This document shows positions 1 to 8,700 of a stretch of 22,449 nucleotides of DNA, one piece after another (position 1 is the first letter of the stretch; each line of letters starts with the position of its first letter). The position numbers were made by a program, and so were the translations under genes. Source of the DNA: a virus. The stretch is from positions 1-22,449 of IMG/VR virus record IMGVR_UViG_3300032084_001789; one strand, 5' to 3'. The notes under the pieces are model-generated. The model was given only the letters and a program-made list of their open reading frames with translations, ran no database searches and was not told where the DNA came from.

Positions 1-16
1 CATAATTTATAAAAAA

Positions 17-26
17 AAGGAGGTGA
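17..26 (+). promoter_or_regulatory. Near-perfect ribosome binding site of the capsid gene
   Basis: AAGGAGGTGA is fully complementary over ten bases to the standard 3' end of bacterial 16S rRNA, and six bases separate it from the ATG at 33. It is the strongest Shine-Dalgarno sequence I noticed in the window, which suits the most abundant virion protein. Confidence 0.85.
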
Positions 27-32
27 TTTAAA

Positions 33-1802
33 ATGTCTAGTATTATCGAAAGATTGACCGAAGGAGTTGTCAATCGTGATATGCGCGCCGAAGGCTCTGC
101 TCTTCTCTCAAAGTGGGAGAGAACAGGTCTTTTAGAGGGCTTAGATCAAGAATCTAAGCGCAACTCTATGGCTCGCTTGCTTGAAAACCAAGCAAAAGAA
201 CTACTTCGCGAGACCTCGACCATGGCTGGTGGAGATGTTGAAGGCTTTGCTGCCGTCGCATTCCCCATTGTCCGTCGTGTTTTCGCTGGTCTGATCGCAA
301 ACGATCTCGTTTCCGTTCAGCCAATGAGTCTGCCAAGCGGTCTCATTTTCTTCCTCGACTTCACTGTTTCTAGTAACGGTGCTGGTCTCCCCCGCCTTGG
401 ATACGGTACCGATGGTTCCGAAGATTCCCTTTACGGCGGTCAGCGAATTGCATCGCAAATCACTGGTGGTGTCATCATCACCGGTAATGGTGCAGAAGAA
501 GGTCCTTACTCGTTGAACAACGGTTACTCGTCCCCGACTGGCTCGGTGGCTCTTACCCTTTCGTTCTTAACTGCAAGTACCTACAGCTCTTCTGCTGGTG
601 CAATTCCCAAGCTCGTTCAATACGATCCTGAGCTTGAAGCACAATCTGGTGTTGCAAGTGTTGCTGTTTGTACATTCACCGTTAGCGGCTTGACTGGCTT
701 CAACGAAGACGATTTCGTTGCTGTCAACGTTCAAGACGCTTCCGGTTCTAACGCAAGCATCAACGCTTCTGGTTCTGCTGGTGGTGGTAAGAGCGGTGTT
801 CAACTCCGTCGACTTACCCGTCTCAGTGGTTCTAGCGCTACTACCGGTCTTATGGTGTTCGCATCATACGATGGTGATGCAACTGCTGCACAGCTTCACG
901 GTATGCTTACTGCTTCGGCTGGTTCGTTCACCGTTACTTACCCGCAGAAGGATGACTTCATCGCAGGTGGTGCTCTCGGATCTCTTAAGGGTGATGACCC
1001 ATGGGGACTTGAGAACAATGTGAACATCCCAGAGATCGACATCAAGGTCGACAGCATTGCTGTTACCGCGGTGACGAAGAAGCTCAAGGCTAAGTGGACT
1101 CCGGAGTTAGGTCAAGACCTTAACGCCTACCACAACCTTGATGCAGAGGTTGAGCTTACAAGCATCCTTTCGGAGCAAATCGCTCTCGAAATTGATCAAG
1201 AGATCCTCGAGGACCTCATCAAGGGTGCAACCGCTAGTACTCAGTACTGGTCACGCTCGCCCGGTCTCTTCGTGAACCGTAACACTGGTGCTGAAATTGG
1301 CGCTAGCTCTGCGGCTCCGGACTTCACCGGTACAGTGTCTGAGTGGTATGAGACTCTCGTTGAGACCATCAACGATGTTTCTGCTCAAATCCACCGCAAG
1401 ACTCTTCGTGGCGGCGCCAACTTCATCGTCTGCGGACCAGAAGTTGCCAACGTTCTTGAGTTCACCGCCGGTTTCCGCGCGTCCGTCACTGCTGACGATC
1501 AACGCGGTTCCATTGGTGCAGTCAAGGTCGGCGCTCTCACTAAGAAGTTCGATGTTTACGTCGATCCTTACTTCTTGCGTAATGTGATTCTCGTTGGTCG
1601 TCGCGGAGGCTCTTTCCTTGAAAGCGGCTACGTGTACGCTCCATACGTACCACTGCAAACCACCCCTACGATCTTCGGACCAGAAGACTTCGTACCCCGT
1701 AAGGGAGTCATGACGCGTTATGCCAAGAAGATGGTGCGTCCTGATATGTACGGACTTGTTATTGTTCGTGGATTGATTGGTGAGGCTGGCGCTACTGCTT
1801 AA
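33..1802 (+). CDS. 23: Major capsid protein, T4 gp23-like
   Basis: This 589-residue protein is the shell-forming subunit of the phage head. The segment at residues 91-110 (DLVSVQPMSLPSGLIFFLDF) matches the signature VQPM-x-x-P-x-G-x-(I/V)-F stretch of T4 gp23-type capsid proteins, and residues 75-90 correspond to the preceding VRR helix. T4 gp23 is 521 residues and is trimmed at its N-terminus by the gp21 protease after an L/I-x-E site. LRE at residues 58-60 is a possible equivalent, which is inference. Residues about 200-300 are rich in Gly, Ser, Ala and Thr and probably form an insertion domain that makes this protein longer. The ATG at 33 is preceded by a ribosome site complementary to the 16S tail over ten bases, and the gene ends at its own terminator, which fits very high late expression. 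Portal, protease and scaffold genes would be expected upstream, outside the window. Confidence 0.93.
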   Translation: MSSIIERLTEGVVNRDMRAEGSALLSKWERTGLLEGLDQESKRNSMARLLENQAKELLRETSTMAGGDVEGFAAVAFPIVRRVFAGLIANDLVSVQPMSLPSGLIFFLDFTVSSNGAGLPRLGYGTDGSEDSLYGGQRIASQITGGVIITGNGAEEGPYSLNNGYSSPTGSVALTLSFLTASTYSSSAGAIPKLVQYDPELEAQSGVASVAVCTFTVSGLTGFNEDDFVAVNVQDASGSNASINASGSAGGGKSGVQLRRLTRLSGSSATTGLMVFASYDGDATAAQLHGMLTASAGSFTVTYPQKDDFIAGGALGSLKGDDPWGLENNVNIPEIDIKVDSIAVTAVTKKLKAKWTPELGQDLNAYHNLDAEVELTSILSEQIALEIDQEILEDLIKGATASTQYWSRSPGLFVNRNTGAEIGASSAAPDFTGTVSEWYETLVETINDVSAQIHRKTLRGGANFIVCGPEVANVLEFTAGFRASVTADDQRGSIGAVKVGALTKKFDVYVDPYFLRNVILVGRRGGSFLESGYVYAPYVPLQTTPTIFGPEDFVPRKGVMTRYAKKMVRPDMYGLVIVRGLIGEAGATA

Positions 1803-1829
1803 TAGCAGATTAGTGACCTAATCGAATGT

Positions 1830-1861
1830 AAAGCCCCTGTTTTTAACAGGGGCTTTCTTTT
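1830..1861 (+). terminator. Rho-independent terminator after the capsid gene
   Basis: A perfect 12-bp stem (1830-1841 with 1845-1856, core GCCCCTGTT/AACAGGGGC) has a three-base T loop and is followed by CTTTT. It begins 28 bases after the capsid stop codon and isolates the capsid transcript from the genes downstream. Confidence 0.93.
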
Positions 1862-1885
1862 GTGGTACATCTTGTGCCAAAGTAA

Positions 1886-1897
1886 ACTACTTATAAT
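1886..1897 (+). promoter_or_regulatory. Possible promoter upstream of the 168-residue gene
   Basis: ACTACTTATAAT combines a one-mismatch version of the ACTATTTA motif found before other late genes with a perfect TATAAT hexamer at 1892-1897. No good -35 hexamer lies at standard spacing. It sits just after the capsid terminator and 62 bases before the next start, where a new transcript is expected. Confidence 0.4.
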
Positions 1898-1959
1898 CGA
1901 AGTTTCAAAAGAATTTCACCATATGTTTTTGACATGATTATAAATGGAGGGTTTCAAAC

Positions 1960-2466
1960 ATGGGAAGTAAAAGACTTGGCCTCGCTAGAACCGAGGCACT
2001 ATTAGAAAATTTAAAGAGAGAGTTACAATTAAATGGCTCAACCGTCGTGGGTTCTGTACAAAAAGTTGAAGCTGTTGTTGGCGCTGGTTCTTCTAGCACC
2101 AAAACACTCACAGCGCAAGATTCCGGGAAGGTGTATTTGGTAAACGCTGCGGATGGCACACAAACATTCACATTACCAGCACTTACTAGCGGGTTTAATA
2201 TCGAGATTATTGTCACGGTATTATCAGATAACGATGTCGTTATCACAGCACCCGGAGACAACATGATTGTTTCTTGCCGTAACTTTACTGCATCAGGCGC
2301 CGCCGAAGTTGCTGTTACTGATACTTGCACTAATTTGATTATGAATGCTGACACTGTTAACGCAGTCGTTGGTTCAAGAGTTCGTATTTTCTGCGACGGC
2401 ACTAACTACGTCGCTATTGGCGACAGCTCTGTTCAGAGCGGTACAACATTCTGGGTTACCTCTTAA
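1960..2466 (+). CDS. Small beta-rich protein, possible virion accessory protein
   Basis: I do not recognise this 168-residue protein with certainty. An N-terminal helical part with many charged residues (about 1-30) is followed from residue 48 by a beta-rich domain beginning TLTAQDSGKVYLVNAADGTQ and continuing with alternating Val/Ile/Thr strands. Similar 'gap-filling' modules (x-T-x-x-D-S-G-K-x-x-x-x-N) occur in phage surface, fibre and decoration proteins, which is the basis for suggesting a head decoration or other virion role. There are two Cys residues (about 106 and 123) in the C-terminal half. The gene is transcriptionally isolated: it lies between the capsid terminator and its own terminator, with ribosome site GGAGG at 1946-1950. 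That arrangement, shared with the capsid gene, suggests a protein needed in high copy number. The function is inference. Confidence 0.6.
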   Translation: MGSKRLGLARTEALLENLKRELQLNGSTVVGSVQKVEAVVGAGSSSTKTLTAQDSGKVYLVNAADGTQTFTLPALTSGFNIEIIVTVLSDNDVVITAPGDNMIVSCRNFTASGAAEVAVTDTCTNLIMNADTVNAVVGSRVRIFCDGTNYVAIGDSSVQSGTTFWVTS

Positions 2467-2495
2467 TTCAGTATTTCAAAACATAAGATTATGTT

Positions 2496-2523
2496 CCCCC
2501 TCTTCGGAGGGGGTTTTATTTTG
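2496..2523 (+). terminator. Rho-independent terminator with UUCG loop
   Basis: A 7-bp stem CCCCCTC/GAGGGGG (2496-2502 with 2507-2513) is capped by the very stable TTCG tetraloop and followed by TTTTATTTTG. It ends the transcript of the 168-residue gene. Confidence 0.93.
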
Positions 2524-2603
2524 CAATCACATACAAAAAAACGCCATTTTCTTAAATTTTTTCTCCGGTAAATTTTTGAGATTTTCACTTTTGTTAACCA
2601 GCA

Positions 2604-2619
2604 AACTATTTACTGAGTA
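2604..2619 (+). promoter_or_regulatory. Candidate late promoter motif, copy 1
   Basis: AACTATTTACTGAGTA is identical over 16 bases to 10588-10603 before the tape measure gene. Its core ACTATTTA (2605-2612) is also found before the sheath and tube genes. It lies after a terminator and 31 bases before the next start codon, so a promoter function is likely but inferred. Confidence 0.6.
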
Positions 2620-2643
2620 CCTTTATACATACAGGAGAATATC

Positions 2644-2931
2644 ATGGGTAAAAAATGGAAACGCATACTGAAACTTAAAAGAGCCCGCGCAGCCCGACTT
2701 GGCGCCACAGAGACCACAGAGGGAGCAGTAGAAGCAACCACGACAGCAACACAAGAGGATGTCAAAGCACCGCCAGTCGAGACTAAGCCGGCTATCAAAG
2801 CACCGACAGTCGAGGTTAAAGAGACGGTAGAGGTCACCAAAAAGACCCCAACTCCAAAGCTTAAAAAAACCACGACTGCAAAAACGAAAAAAACAACCAG
2901 AACTGCTACCAAACGTACAACCAAAAAGTAA
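2644..2931 (+). CDS. Small Lys/Thr-rich basic protein
   Basis: This 95-residue low-complexity protein has a basic start (MGKKWKRILKLKRARAAR), a Thr/Glu-rich middle, and a strongly basic C-terminal third made mainly of Lys, Thr, Arg and Ala that ends KRTTKK. Residues about 40-61 are an 11-residue tandem repeat (VKAPPVETKPA then IKAPTVEVKET), mirrored in the DNA as a 33-base repeat. The composition resembles histone-H1-like tails and suggests binding to DNA or to an acidic surface, but low complexity alone does not prove it. The start has a good ribosome site (AGGAG, 2633-2637) and a candidate promoter just upstream, and the gene sits between capsid and neck genes, so it may be a late or head-associated protein. 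No named family is recognised. Confidence 0.7.
   Translation: MGKKWKRILKLKRARAARLGATETTEGAVEATTTATQEDVKAPPVETKPAIKAPTVEVKETVEVTKKTPTPKLKKTTTAKTKKTTRTATKRTTKK
2762..2814 (+). repeat. 33-base direct repeat inside the basic protein gene
   Basis: TCAAAGCACCG(C/A)CAGTCGAG occurs at 2762-2781 and again at 2795-2814, differing at one base. The 33-base period keeps the reading frame and duplicates an 11-residue Lys/Pro/Val/Glu unit, indicating a local in-frame duplication. Confidence 0.85.
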
Positions 2932-2956
2932 ACACTGAACACAGGAGACCAAGTGA

Positions 2957-4231
2957 GTGCCCACCAACCTAAATCCAATATCAACCACTAGCGCAGTTGT
3001 CTTAACGTCAACAGGATCTACTACCGATGTAAGTGGGGCTTGTCCGTTCGGGATATATACAGGATCCGTAGCGTTCTTAAGTGGTGCATCAGATCAGGTA
3101 GCCTATGTTTACAAGAAACTTGGTGGTGATGTTGTTGATATCGAGCTGACACCTTCAAATGTATATGCTGCATACGAAGAGGCAGTGCTAGAATATTCAT
3201 ACATTATCAACTTACATCAAGGTAAGAACGTTATATCCAATGCTCTGGGTAATACAACGGGCACGTTTGACCACGATGGCGTCCAGTTGTCTGGTCCTTC
3301 TGGCAGTAACTTAAAATACCCAAGGTTCCAGTCATCTTATGCAAACAAGGTTGGTGACAACATGGCTGCCATGGGTGGATTTGGAGGAACTGTTCCTCAA
3401 TATTCCGCTTCTTTCAAACCAACTCAAAATCAACAAGACTATGATTTACAGAAAATTATTAACGATGCATCAACCAGCGGAGTTAACGATCAGGGTGACG
3501 CGGTTCCCTTTTCTGGCAAAGTTGACGGAAAAAGGGTGATTGTTACCAAGGTCTTCTATAAGACCCCTCGCGCTATGTGGAGATTTTTTGGATATTATGG
3601 TGGAATTGGTGTCGTTGGAAATATGTCGACTTATGGACAGTTTGCGGACGACTCTACGTTCGAACTAATCCCCACATGGCAGAATAAAATGCAAGCAATT
3701 ATGTATGAAGACTCAATTTACACACGCACATCACATTATTCATATGAACTCATAAATAATCACCTGCGATTGTACCCAGAGCCGGGCCATTGGGATTTTA
3801 CAGACATTGATAGCATGTGGGTTCGCTTCTATGTGCAGGATCTGGATGTATTTGGCTCAAATTCTGAATATAATGATGGAGTAGACGGTGTGAACAACTT
3901 AAACACGCTGCCGTTTGACAATGTACCCTATCAGAACATCAATGCGATAGGTAAACAATGGATTCGAAAGTATTGTTTGGCACTTTGCAAGGAAATGCTG
4001 GGCCAAATCCGTGGTAAGTTTACAACCTTGCCTATTCCGGGAGAGAGTGTGACTCTAAACCACAATGAGCTTTTAGGACAAGCAAAAGATGAGCAACAAC
4101 AGTTAAAAGATAAGTTGATGGAGATGCTCAAAGAGACTGAATACAAAGAACTGGTTAAGTACGACTCTGAGACTGCTGATGCAGCCCAAAACCTGTTCAA
4201 GAATTCTCCATTACCGATTTTCGTGGGGTAG
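2957..4231 (+). CDS. Virion structural protein, probable neck or head-tail connector (gp13 position)
   Basis: This 424-residue protein starts at GTG 2957 with AGGAG at 2943-2947. A variable Ser/Thr-rich start leads to a helical stretch (ELTPSNVYAAYEEAVLEYSY, about residues 60-80) of the kind seen in head-tail adaptor proteins. The C-terminal 100 residues form a conserved-looking helical block (WIRKYCLALCKEMLGQIRGK, then TLPIPGESVTL, then a long Gln/Lys/Glu-rich helix). Its place directly before gp14- and gp15-like genes is where T4-type genomes carry neck gene 13, but at 424 residues it is longer than T4 gp13 (about 309), and I cannot show homology by eye. Assignment as a neck or connector protein is therefore inferred from context and helix content. 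It would join the portal vertex to the tail. Confidence 0.6.
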   Translation: MPTNLNPISTTSAVVLTSTGSTTDVSGACPFGIYTGSVAFLSGASDQVAYVYKKLGGDVVDIELTPSNVYAAYEEAVLEYSYIINLHQGKNVISNALGNTTGTFDHDGVQLSGPSGSNLKYPRFQSSYANKVGDNMAAMGGFGGTVPQYSASFKPTQNQQDYDLQKIINDASTSGVNDQGDAVPFSGKVDGKRVIVTKVFYKTPRAMWRFFGYYGGIGVVGNMSTYGQFADDSTFELIPTWQNKMQAIMYEDSIYTRTSHYSYELINNHLRLYPEPGHWDFTDIDSMWVRFYVQDLDVFGSNSEYNDGVDGVNNLNTLPFDNVPYQNINAIGKQWIRKYCLALCKEMLGQIRGKFTTLPIPGESVTLNHNELLGQAKDEQQQLKDKLMEMLKETEYKELVKYDSETADAAQNLFKNSPLPIFVG

Positions 4232-4236
4232 CTTAG

Positions 4237-4725
4237 ATGTCAGATGAATGGGAAAGACCAGCAGCGCCACCACCTCCTCTCTTTTTAGGTAAAAAAGAGC
4301 GAGATCTGGTAAAACAAGTCAATGACGAACTCATCGAGAAGGTCATTGGGCAACAGATCCTCTATTACCCTATTGATCTTGAATCAACTGATTTTCACGA
4401 GTTATACGGTGAGGCAGTCGAGAAAACATACTTACCACCAGTGAGAGTGTACGCTTTGGTAGAGTTTAACGAAGAGACTACTTCATATCTTTCAAACATT
4501 GGAGTTGACTCGGACTCTATGGTTACGGTATACTTCCACAAGAGAAGATTGACCGAAGATCAGGATCTGTTTGTCAGAGAAGGCGATTTTGTTTTGTACG
4601 GTAAAATATATTACGAGATAGTTAAACTGTCGGAGCCAAGAAAGTTATTTGGTCAAGTGGATCATTCGTTCGAGATAGCAGCCACATGCCGACGTGCAAG
4701 AAAGGGACAATTCGATGCTACCTGA
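4237..4725 (+). CDS. 14: Neck protein, T4 gp14-like
   Basis: This 162-residue protein has a Pro-rich N-terminus (PAAPPPPLFLG) followed by KKERDLVKQVNDELIEKVIG, then a beta-rich body. The segment MVTVYFHKRRLTEDQDLFVR-EGDFVLYGKIYYEIVKLSEPRK (about 100-140) resembles the strand-turn core of T4-type neck and head-closure proteins, where 'GD-x-(V/I)-x-(Y/F)-x-x-x-(Y/F)-(Y/F)-E-I' repeats. T4 gp14 is 256 residues, so this is a shorter version. The protein would seal the head after packaging and form the site where the finished tail docks. It begins five bases after the upstream stop codon and its end overlaps the start of the sheath-stabiliser gene, which indicates one translation-coupled neck operon. 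Confidence 0.6.
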   Translation: MSDEWERPAAPPPPLFLGKKERDLVKQVNDELIEKVIGQQILYYPIDLESTDFHELYGEAVEKTYLPPVRVYALVEFNEETTSYLSNIGVDSDSMVTVYFHKRRLTEDQDLFVREGDFVLYGKIYYEIVKLSEPRKLFGQVDHSFEIAATCRRARKGQFDAT

Positions 4726-5590
4726 TGATTTTGATTTTGCGCAATTACCTCCGGGCGCCACTAGTGCAACCTTACAAGAAGTTGGGATGCTAGCTTCTAG
4801 TATAGAAACGATAGATATGGCTGTGACATCTTGGGTGAAAGAGGATCTTAGCCTTTCAGCGCGCACCAACGCGGGATATACACAGGTCCCTGTTTTCTGG
4901 CAAGCGCCCGAAAGAGCATATCAGATTAAAAGCGAAAAATCATTGCGAGACTCTTCTGGGGCCCTTGTATTGCCAATTATTGGTGTAGAGCGCACTGGAA
5001 TCGTTAAAGATCCCGAAAGAAAAGGAAGCTATCAAGCAAATATATTTTCCAAGTATAGCGATGGTAGATCTGGGCGCATGGTAATCGCACGCAGAGTCAA
5101 GCAAGACAAAACACGCAATTTTGCAGTGGCCACGGGTACTCGCACCAACACAGACGGTCGACTCCAGAACTATTACCCAAGAATCAATAAACAAGTGGTG
5201 ATACAAAGTTTGTCGATTCCAATCCCTGTTTATGTAAATGTAGAATACAAGATTGTAATTAAAACCGAATACCAAGAGCAAATGAATCAGTTGGTTCAAC
5301 CTTTTATGACACGCACTGGCCAAATCAATTCATTTTTGATGAAAAGGAATGGCCACATTTACGAAGCTTTCATAGATCAGAACTTTACACACAGCAATAA
5401 TATTGGAGATCTGGGTGAAGACATCAGGATGTTCGAGACCACTATAACCTTACGTATTTTAGGCTATCTTATTGGTGAGGGCGAGAATGACGATCGACCA
5501 CTAATCACTTTGGAAGAGAGTGTGGTAGAAGTGACATTTCCACGCGAGTCAGGGGTAATTCCTGGAGAGCCGTCGTTTTTGGAAGACTAA
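4715..5590 (+). CDS. 15: Tail sheath stabiliser / tail completion protein, T4 gp15-like
   Basis: Starting at ATG 4715 this is a 291-residue protein. I prefer this start to the GTG at 4694 because AAAGGG (4701-4706) lies eight bases before it and nothing similar precedes the GTG. It overlaps the upstream gene by 11 bases. The order of segments follows T4 gp15 (272 residues): a VPVFW-x-x-x-E strand, a PIIGVER region, 'YYPRINKQVV', 'IPIPVYVNVEYKIVIKTEYQ' with the following helix 'EQMNQLVQPF', and a late beta segment 'FETTITLRILGYLIGE'. T4 gp15 caps the end of the contractile sheath and tube and joins the tail to the neck. Neighbours on both sides (neck, sheath) agree with that role. Confidence 0.75.
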   Translation: MLPDDFDFAQLPPGATSATLQEVGMLASSIETIDMAVTSWVKEDLSLSARTNAGYTQVPVFWQAPERAYQIKSEKSLRDSSGALVLPIIGVERTGIVKDPERKGSYQANIFSKYSDGRSGRMVIARRVKQDKTRNFAVATGTRTNTDGRLQNYYPRINKQVVIQSLSIPIPVYVNVEYKIVIKTEYQEQMNQLVQPFMTRTGQINSFLMKRNGHIYEAFIDQNFTHSNNIGDLGEDIRMFETTITLRILGYLIGEGENDDRPLITLEESVVEVTFPRESGVIPGEPSFLED

Positions 5591-5645
5591 TTCAGGAACT
5601 AAACCTTAATTTCTATGTTTGGTTCATCCTTTTGGAATCCAAAAC

Positions 5646-5653
5646 ACTATTTA
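5646..5653 (+). promoter_or_regulatory. Candidate late promoter motif before the sheath gene
   Basis: ACTATTTA lies in the 119-base gap between the gp15-like and sheath genes, 56 bases before the sheath start. A small hairpin (GTCTT/AAGAC with loop TTCT, 5669-5682) follows it, then ribosome site AGAGGA. Confidence 0.55.
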
Positions 5654-5709
5654 GATAATGATTGTGAAGTCTTTTCTAAGACAAATATATACAAGAGGAT
5701 TGCTAAATC

Positions 5710-8700
5710 ATGTCAGTAAAGAAATTTAAGTTCGTTTCCCCCGGAGTTTTTATCAACGAGATTGATAACTCCTTTATCCCAAGAAGGCCCGATACTATCG
5801 GACCTACCGTCGTCGGCCGCGCTACGCAAGGTTTAGCCATGCAGCCGCAAACTGTCGACGCTTACTCTGATTTCGTGAGTATGTTCGGTGAAACTGTCCC
5901 CGGTAATGCCGGAGGTGACGTTTACCGTTCAGCCAGAGATCTCCAGTCTCCAATGTACGGCATCTACGCCGCCAAGGGATTCCTTAATGCTGGTGTGGCT
6001 CCGCTTACCTTTGTTAGAACCTTGGGTCAACAAAGCCCGACCGCTGCGAACGGTACTGCTCCCAACTTTGCCTCCCAGGCTGGTTGGAGAACATTAGAGC
6101 TTGGTCAAGGCGACGGTGGAGAGGGTGGAGCATACGGACTCGTCATGTGGAAATCTGCTTCCCTTACCACTACTGCTAGTAACCCAGTGACTGTCACGGG
6201 CGCCCTAGCCGCAGTCTGGTATCTTGAATCAGGAATGATAGCTCTTTCTGGTAACGCTGCTGGCTCTGGATCTACTACCACTCGCTGCAATTACAAGGCT
6301 CCCGGCACCCTGATCGAGTCTGATGCTAATGGTAACTTCAAGGCTGTAATCCAAACCGGACAATCTGCTCTTGACGAGCACGTTTTCGAGTTCAACATGG
6401 CTGATACGAACGATAAGTATGCCCGACAAGTCTTCAACACAAACCCGCAACTTTTTGTTTCAGGAAACTTCTACCCCAGCGCGCCCAACGGCGCCGACAT
6501 GTACTGGTTAGGCGAAACATACGACCAACACATCAGAGATATTTTCTCAGGAAACTTGGCACAGTCTTTTTATGGCGCAATCGTCCCTATTGCCTTGAAG
6601 GCCACTCCCACTTCAACCCCTGCTAACCGTCTGGGCTCTAACGCTCAAGCTCGCGAAGCAGTTGCGGGCTGGTTTATCAGTCAGGACACTGGTGAGGCTG
6701 CTGACTACAATCCAATAACCAGCACGGTCAAACTGTTTAGGCTCGTCGGCCGCGGCCATGGCGCATGGTTGAGCAGAAATGTAAAAATCTCTATCTCAAA
6801 CATTCGCCAGTCCAACAGTAGCACTACTGACTACGGAACGTTCTCGGTTCTTGTCCGCTCGATGTCGGATACAGACAACGCTATGCAGATTCTTGAACGC
6901 TTTGACGAGTGCACCTTAGACCCAACTTCTCCGAACTACGTCGGTCGTAAGATTGGTGACCAATACTTAAGTTGGGATGAGGCCGAGCGCCGCTATAAGC
7001 GATATGGTCAATACCCTAACCAATCCAAGTACGTGTATGTCGATGTTAACCCTGACGTCGCCGCCGGCGCGACAGGAATGGAAACATTGCTTCCATTTGG
7101 ATACTACGATATGCCAAAATACAAGGACATTGACCTTATTTACGCGGCCGCATCGTCGTCTGCCGCGTTGCCGGGCGCTACAATTGCCGATGGAGCGGCA
7201 TATGTTATTCCAATGACTTCGTCTAACCCGGTGGTCTCGCAACCATCTACATTAAGATTCTCGAACCTTGGAACGAATGCTCTTTCAATGTCCGCTGGTG
7301 GAGACGAACCCGGAGATGCAGGATTTACAGCCCTGAACATTCAGATGCCTCGTCCACTGCTTAGGCACTCTGCTTCTGATGGCGGTATCTCCGATCCTCG
7401 CAACGCATTCTTTGGGTTCATGACCGGCAGAAGCTCTGGCTCTATGAGATATGACGCTAGTGTTGGTTCTTTGACCGAGATGCTTAACAACCAATTCTCG
7501 GCTTTGGTCGACAACTCAACGGTATCCCTCGGTGGTATTGACGGATTCTCACAAGTGGTTACCTTGGATGACTTGGTTGAGTCTGCCGGTTCTAGCGGAA
7601 ACTTAATGTGGTATTGTTCTGGTTCCCGCTCTGGGTATGCCCCCGGCACCGGTAGTTTACCGCACCGCTCCTACACCTCAGCCAATGGCTACCAAGCGCT
7701 TCTTAATAAGGGATTCAACTCCTTCACCGCGCCACTCTGGGGTGGGTTTGATGGATTCGACGTACACCTGCCCGATCCTCTCTACAATAACCAAATGACC
7801 GCAGCCAGCAACAACGATAACAGTTCTGCCTACTACACTATTAAGAAAGCAATCGATAGTGTTGCAGATCCAGAAGTGGTTGAGACCAACTTGATCACAA
7901 TGCCGGGTCTTACCCAGACGGGTCTTACTCGACATATCGTTGAGGTGTGTGAGCGCCGTGCCGATGCAATGTCTCTCATTGATCTTCCGGACGTCTACCT
8001 GCCCACGCACGAAGGTGATTACAGCACTAAGAAAACGCTGGCGTCTCGTATCGCAACCACCCCACAGGCCGCAGCCACTGCTCTGAGAGATCGTCAGATT
8101 GACTCCTCTTACGGTGCAACCTTCTACCCATGGGTTCAGACCCGTGATGAGAACACTGGCGCCGCAGTTTGGCTTCCGCCAAGCGCAGCAATGCTGGGTG
8201 TTCTTGCAAGCTCTGAGAAGAAAGCGCAACTTTGGTTCGCTCCTGCCGGCTTCAACCGCGGTGGACTTACCGAGGGCGCTGCTGGAATCCCAGTTAGTGC
8301 AGTAACCGAGAAACTTACCTCTAAGGAACGTGACTTGCTTTACGAAGCTAACATCAACCCGATTGCCTCCTTCCCATCAACCGGAATCGTGGTATTTGGT
8401 CAGAAGACTCTGCAAGAGCGTCAGTCCGCTCTGGATAGAATTAACGTTAGACGTCTTGTCATCTTCCTCAAGAAGGAGATTTCAAGAATCTCTACCAAGA
8501 TTCTCTTCGAGCAGAACGTACAAACTACTTGGAACCGCTTCACCGGTCTCGTTGAGCCTTTCCTTGCCAATGTTAAGAGCAACTTCGGTATCTCTGACTA
8601 CAAGTTGGTTCTTGATGAATCGACAACAACCCCCGATCTTATTGATCAAAACATCATGTACGCCAAGATTATGGTTAAGCCAGCGCGTTCAATCGAATAT

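Noticed and set aside
7-15. TTATAAAAA upstream of the capsid gene as a late promoter
   Set aside because: A start site 6-8 bases downstream would fall within the ribosome site. The true capsid promoter is probably upstream of the window.
718-1023. A + strand frame of 101 residues inside the capsid gene
   Set aside because: It overlaps the capsid coding sequence in another frame without a ribosome site; the capsid frame is certain.
1939-1946. TATAAATG, one mismatch from the T4 late promoter box
   Set aside because: It touches the ribosome site GGAGG, so a transcript starting after it would lack that site.
4694-4714. GTG 4694 as start of the gp15-like gene
   Set aside because: No Shine-Dalgarno sequence precedes it, whereas AAAGGG lies at the right distance before ATG 4715. 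The seven extra residues are also the complement of another frame and add nothing family-like.
5626-5640. Possible terminator hairpin TCC/GGA with T run in the gap before the sheath gene
   Set aside because: Only three base pairs form and the T run is in the loop, so there is no terminator there.
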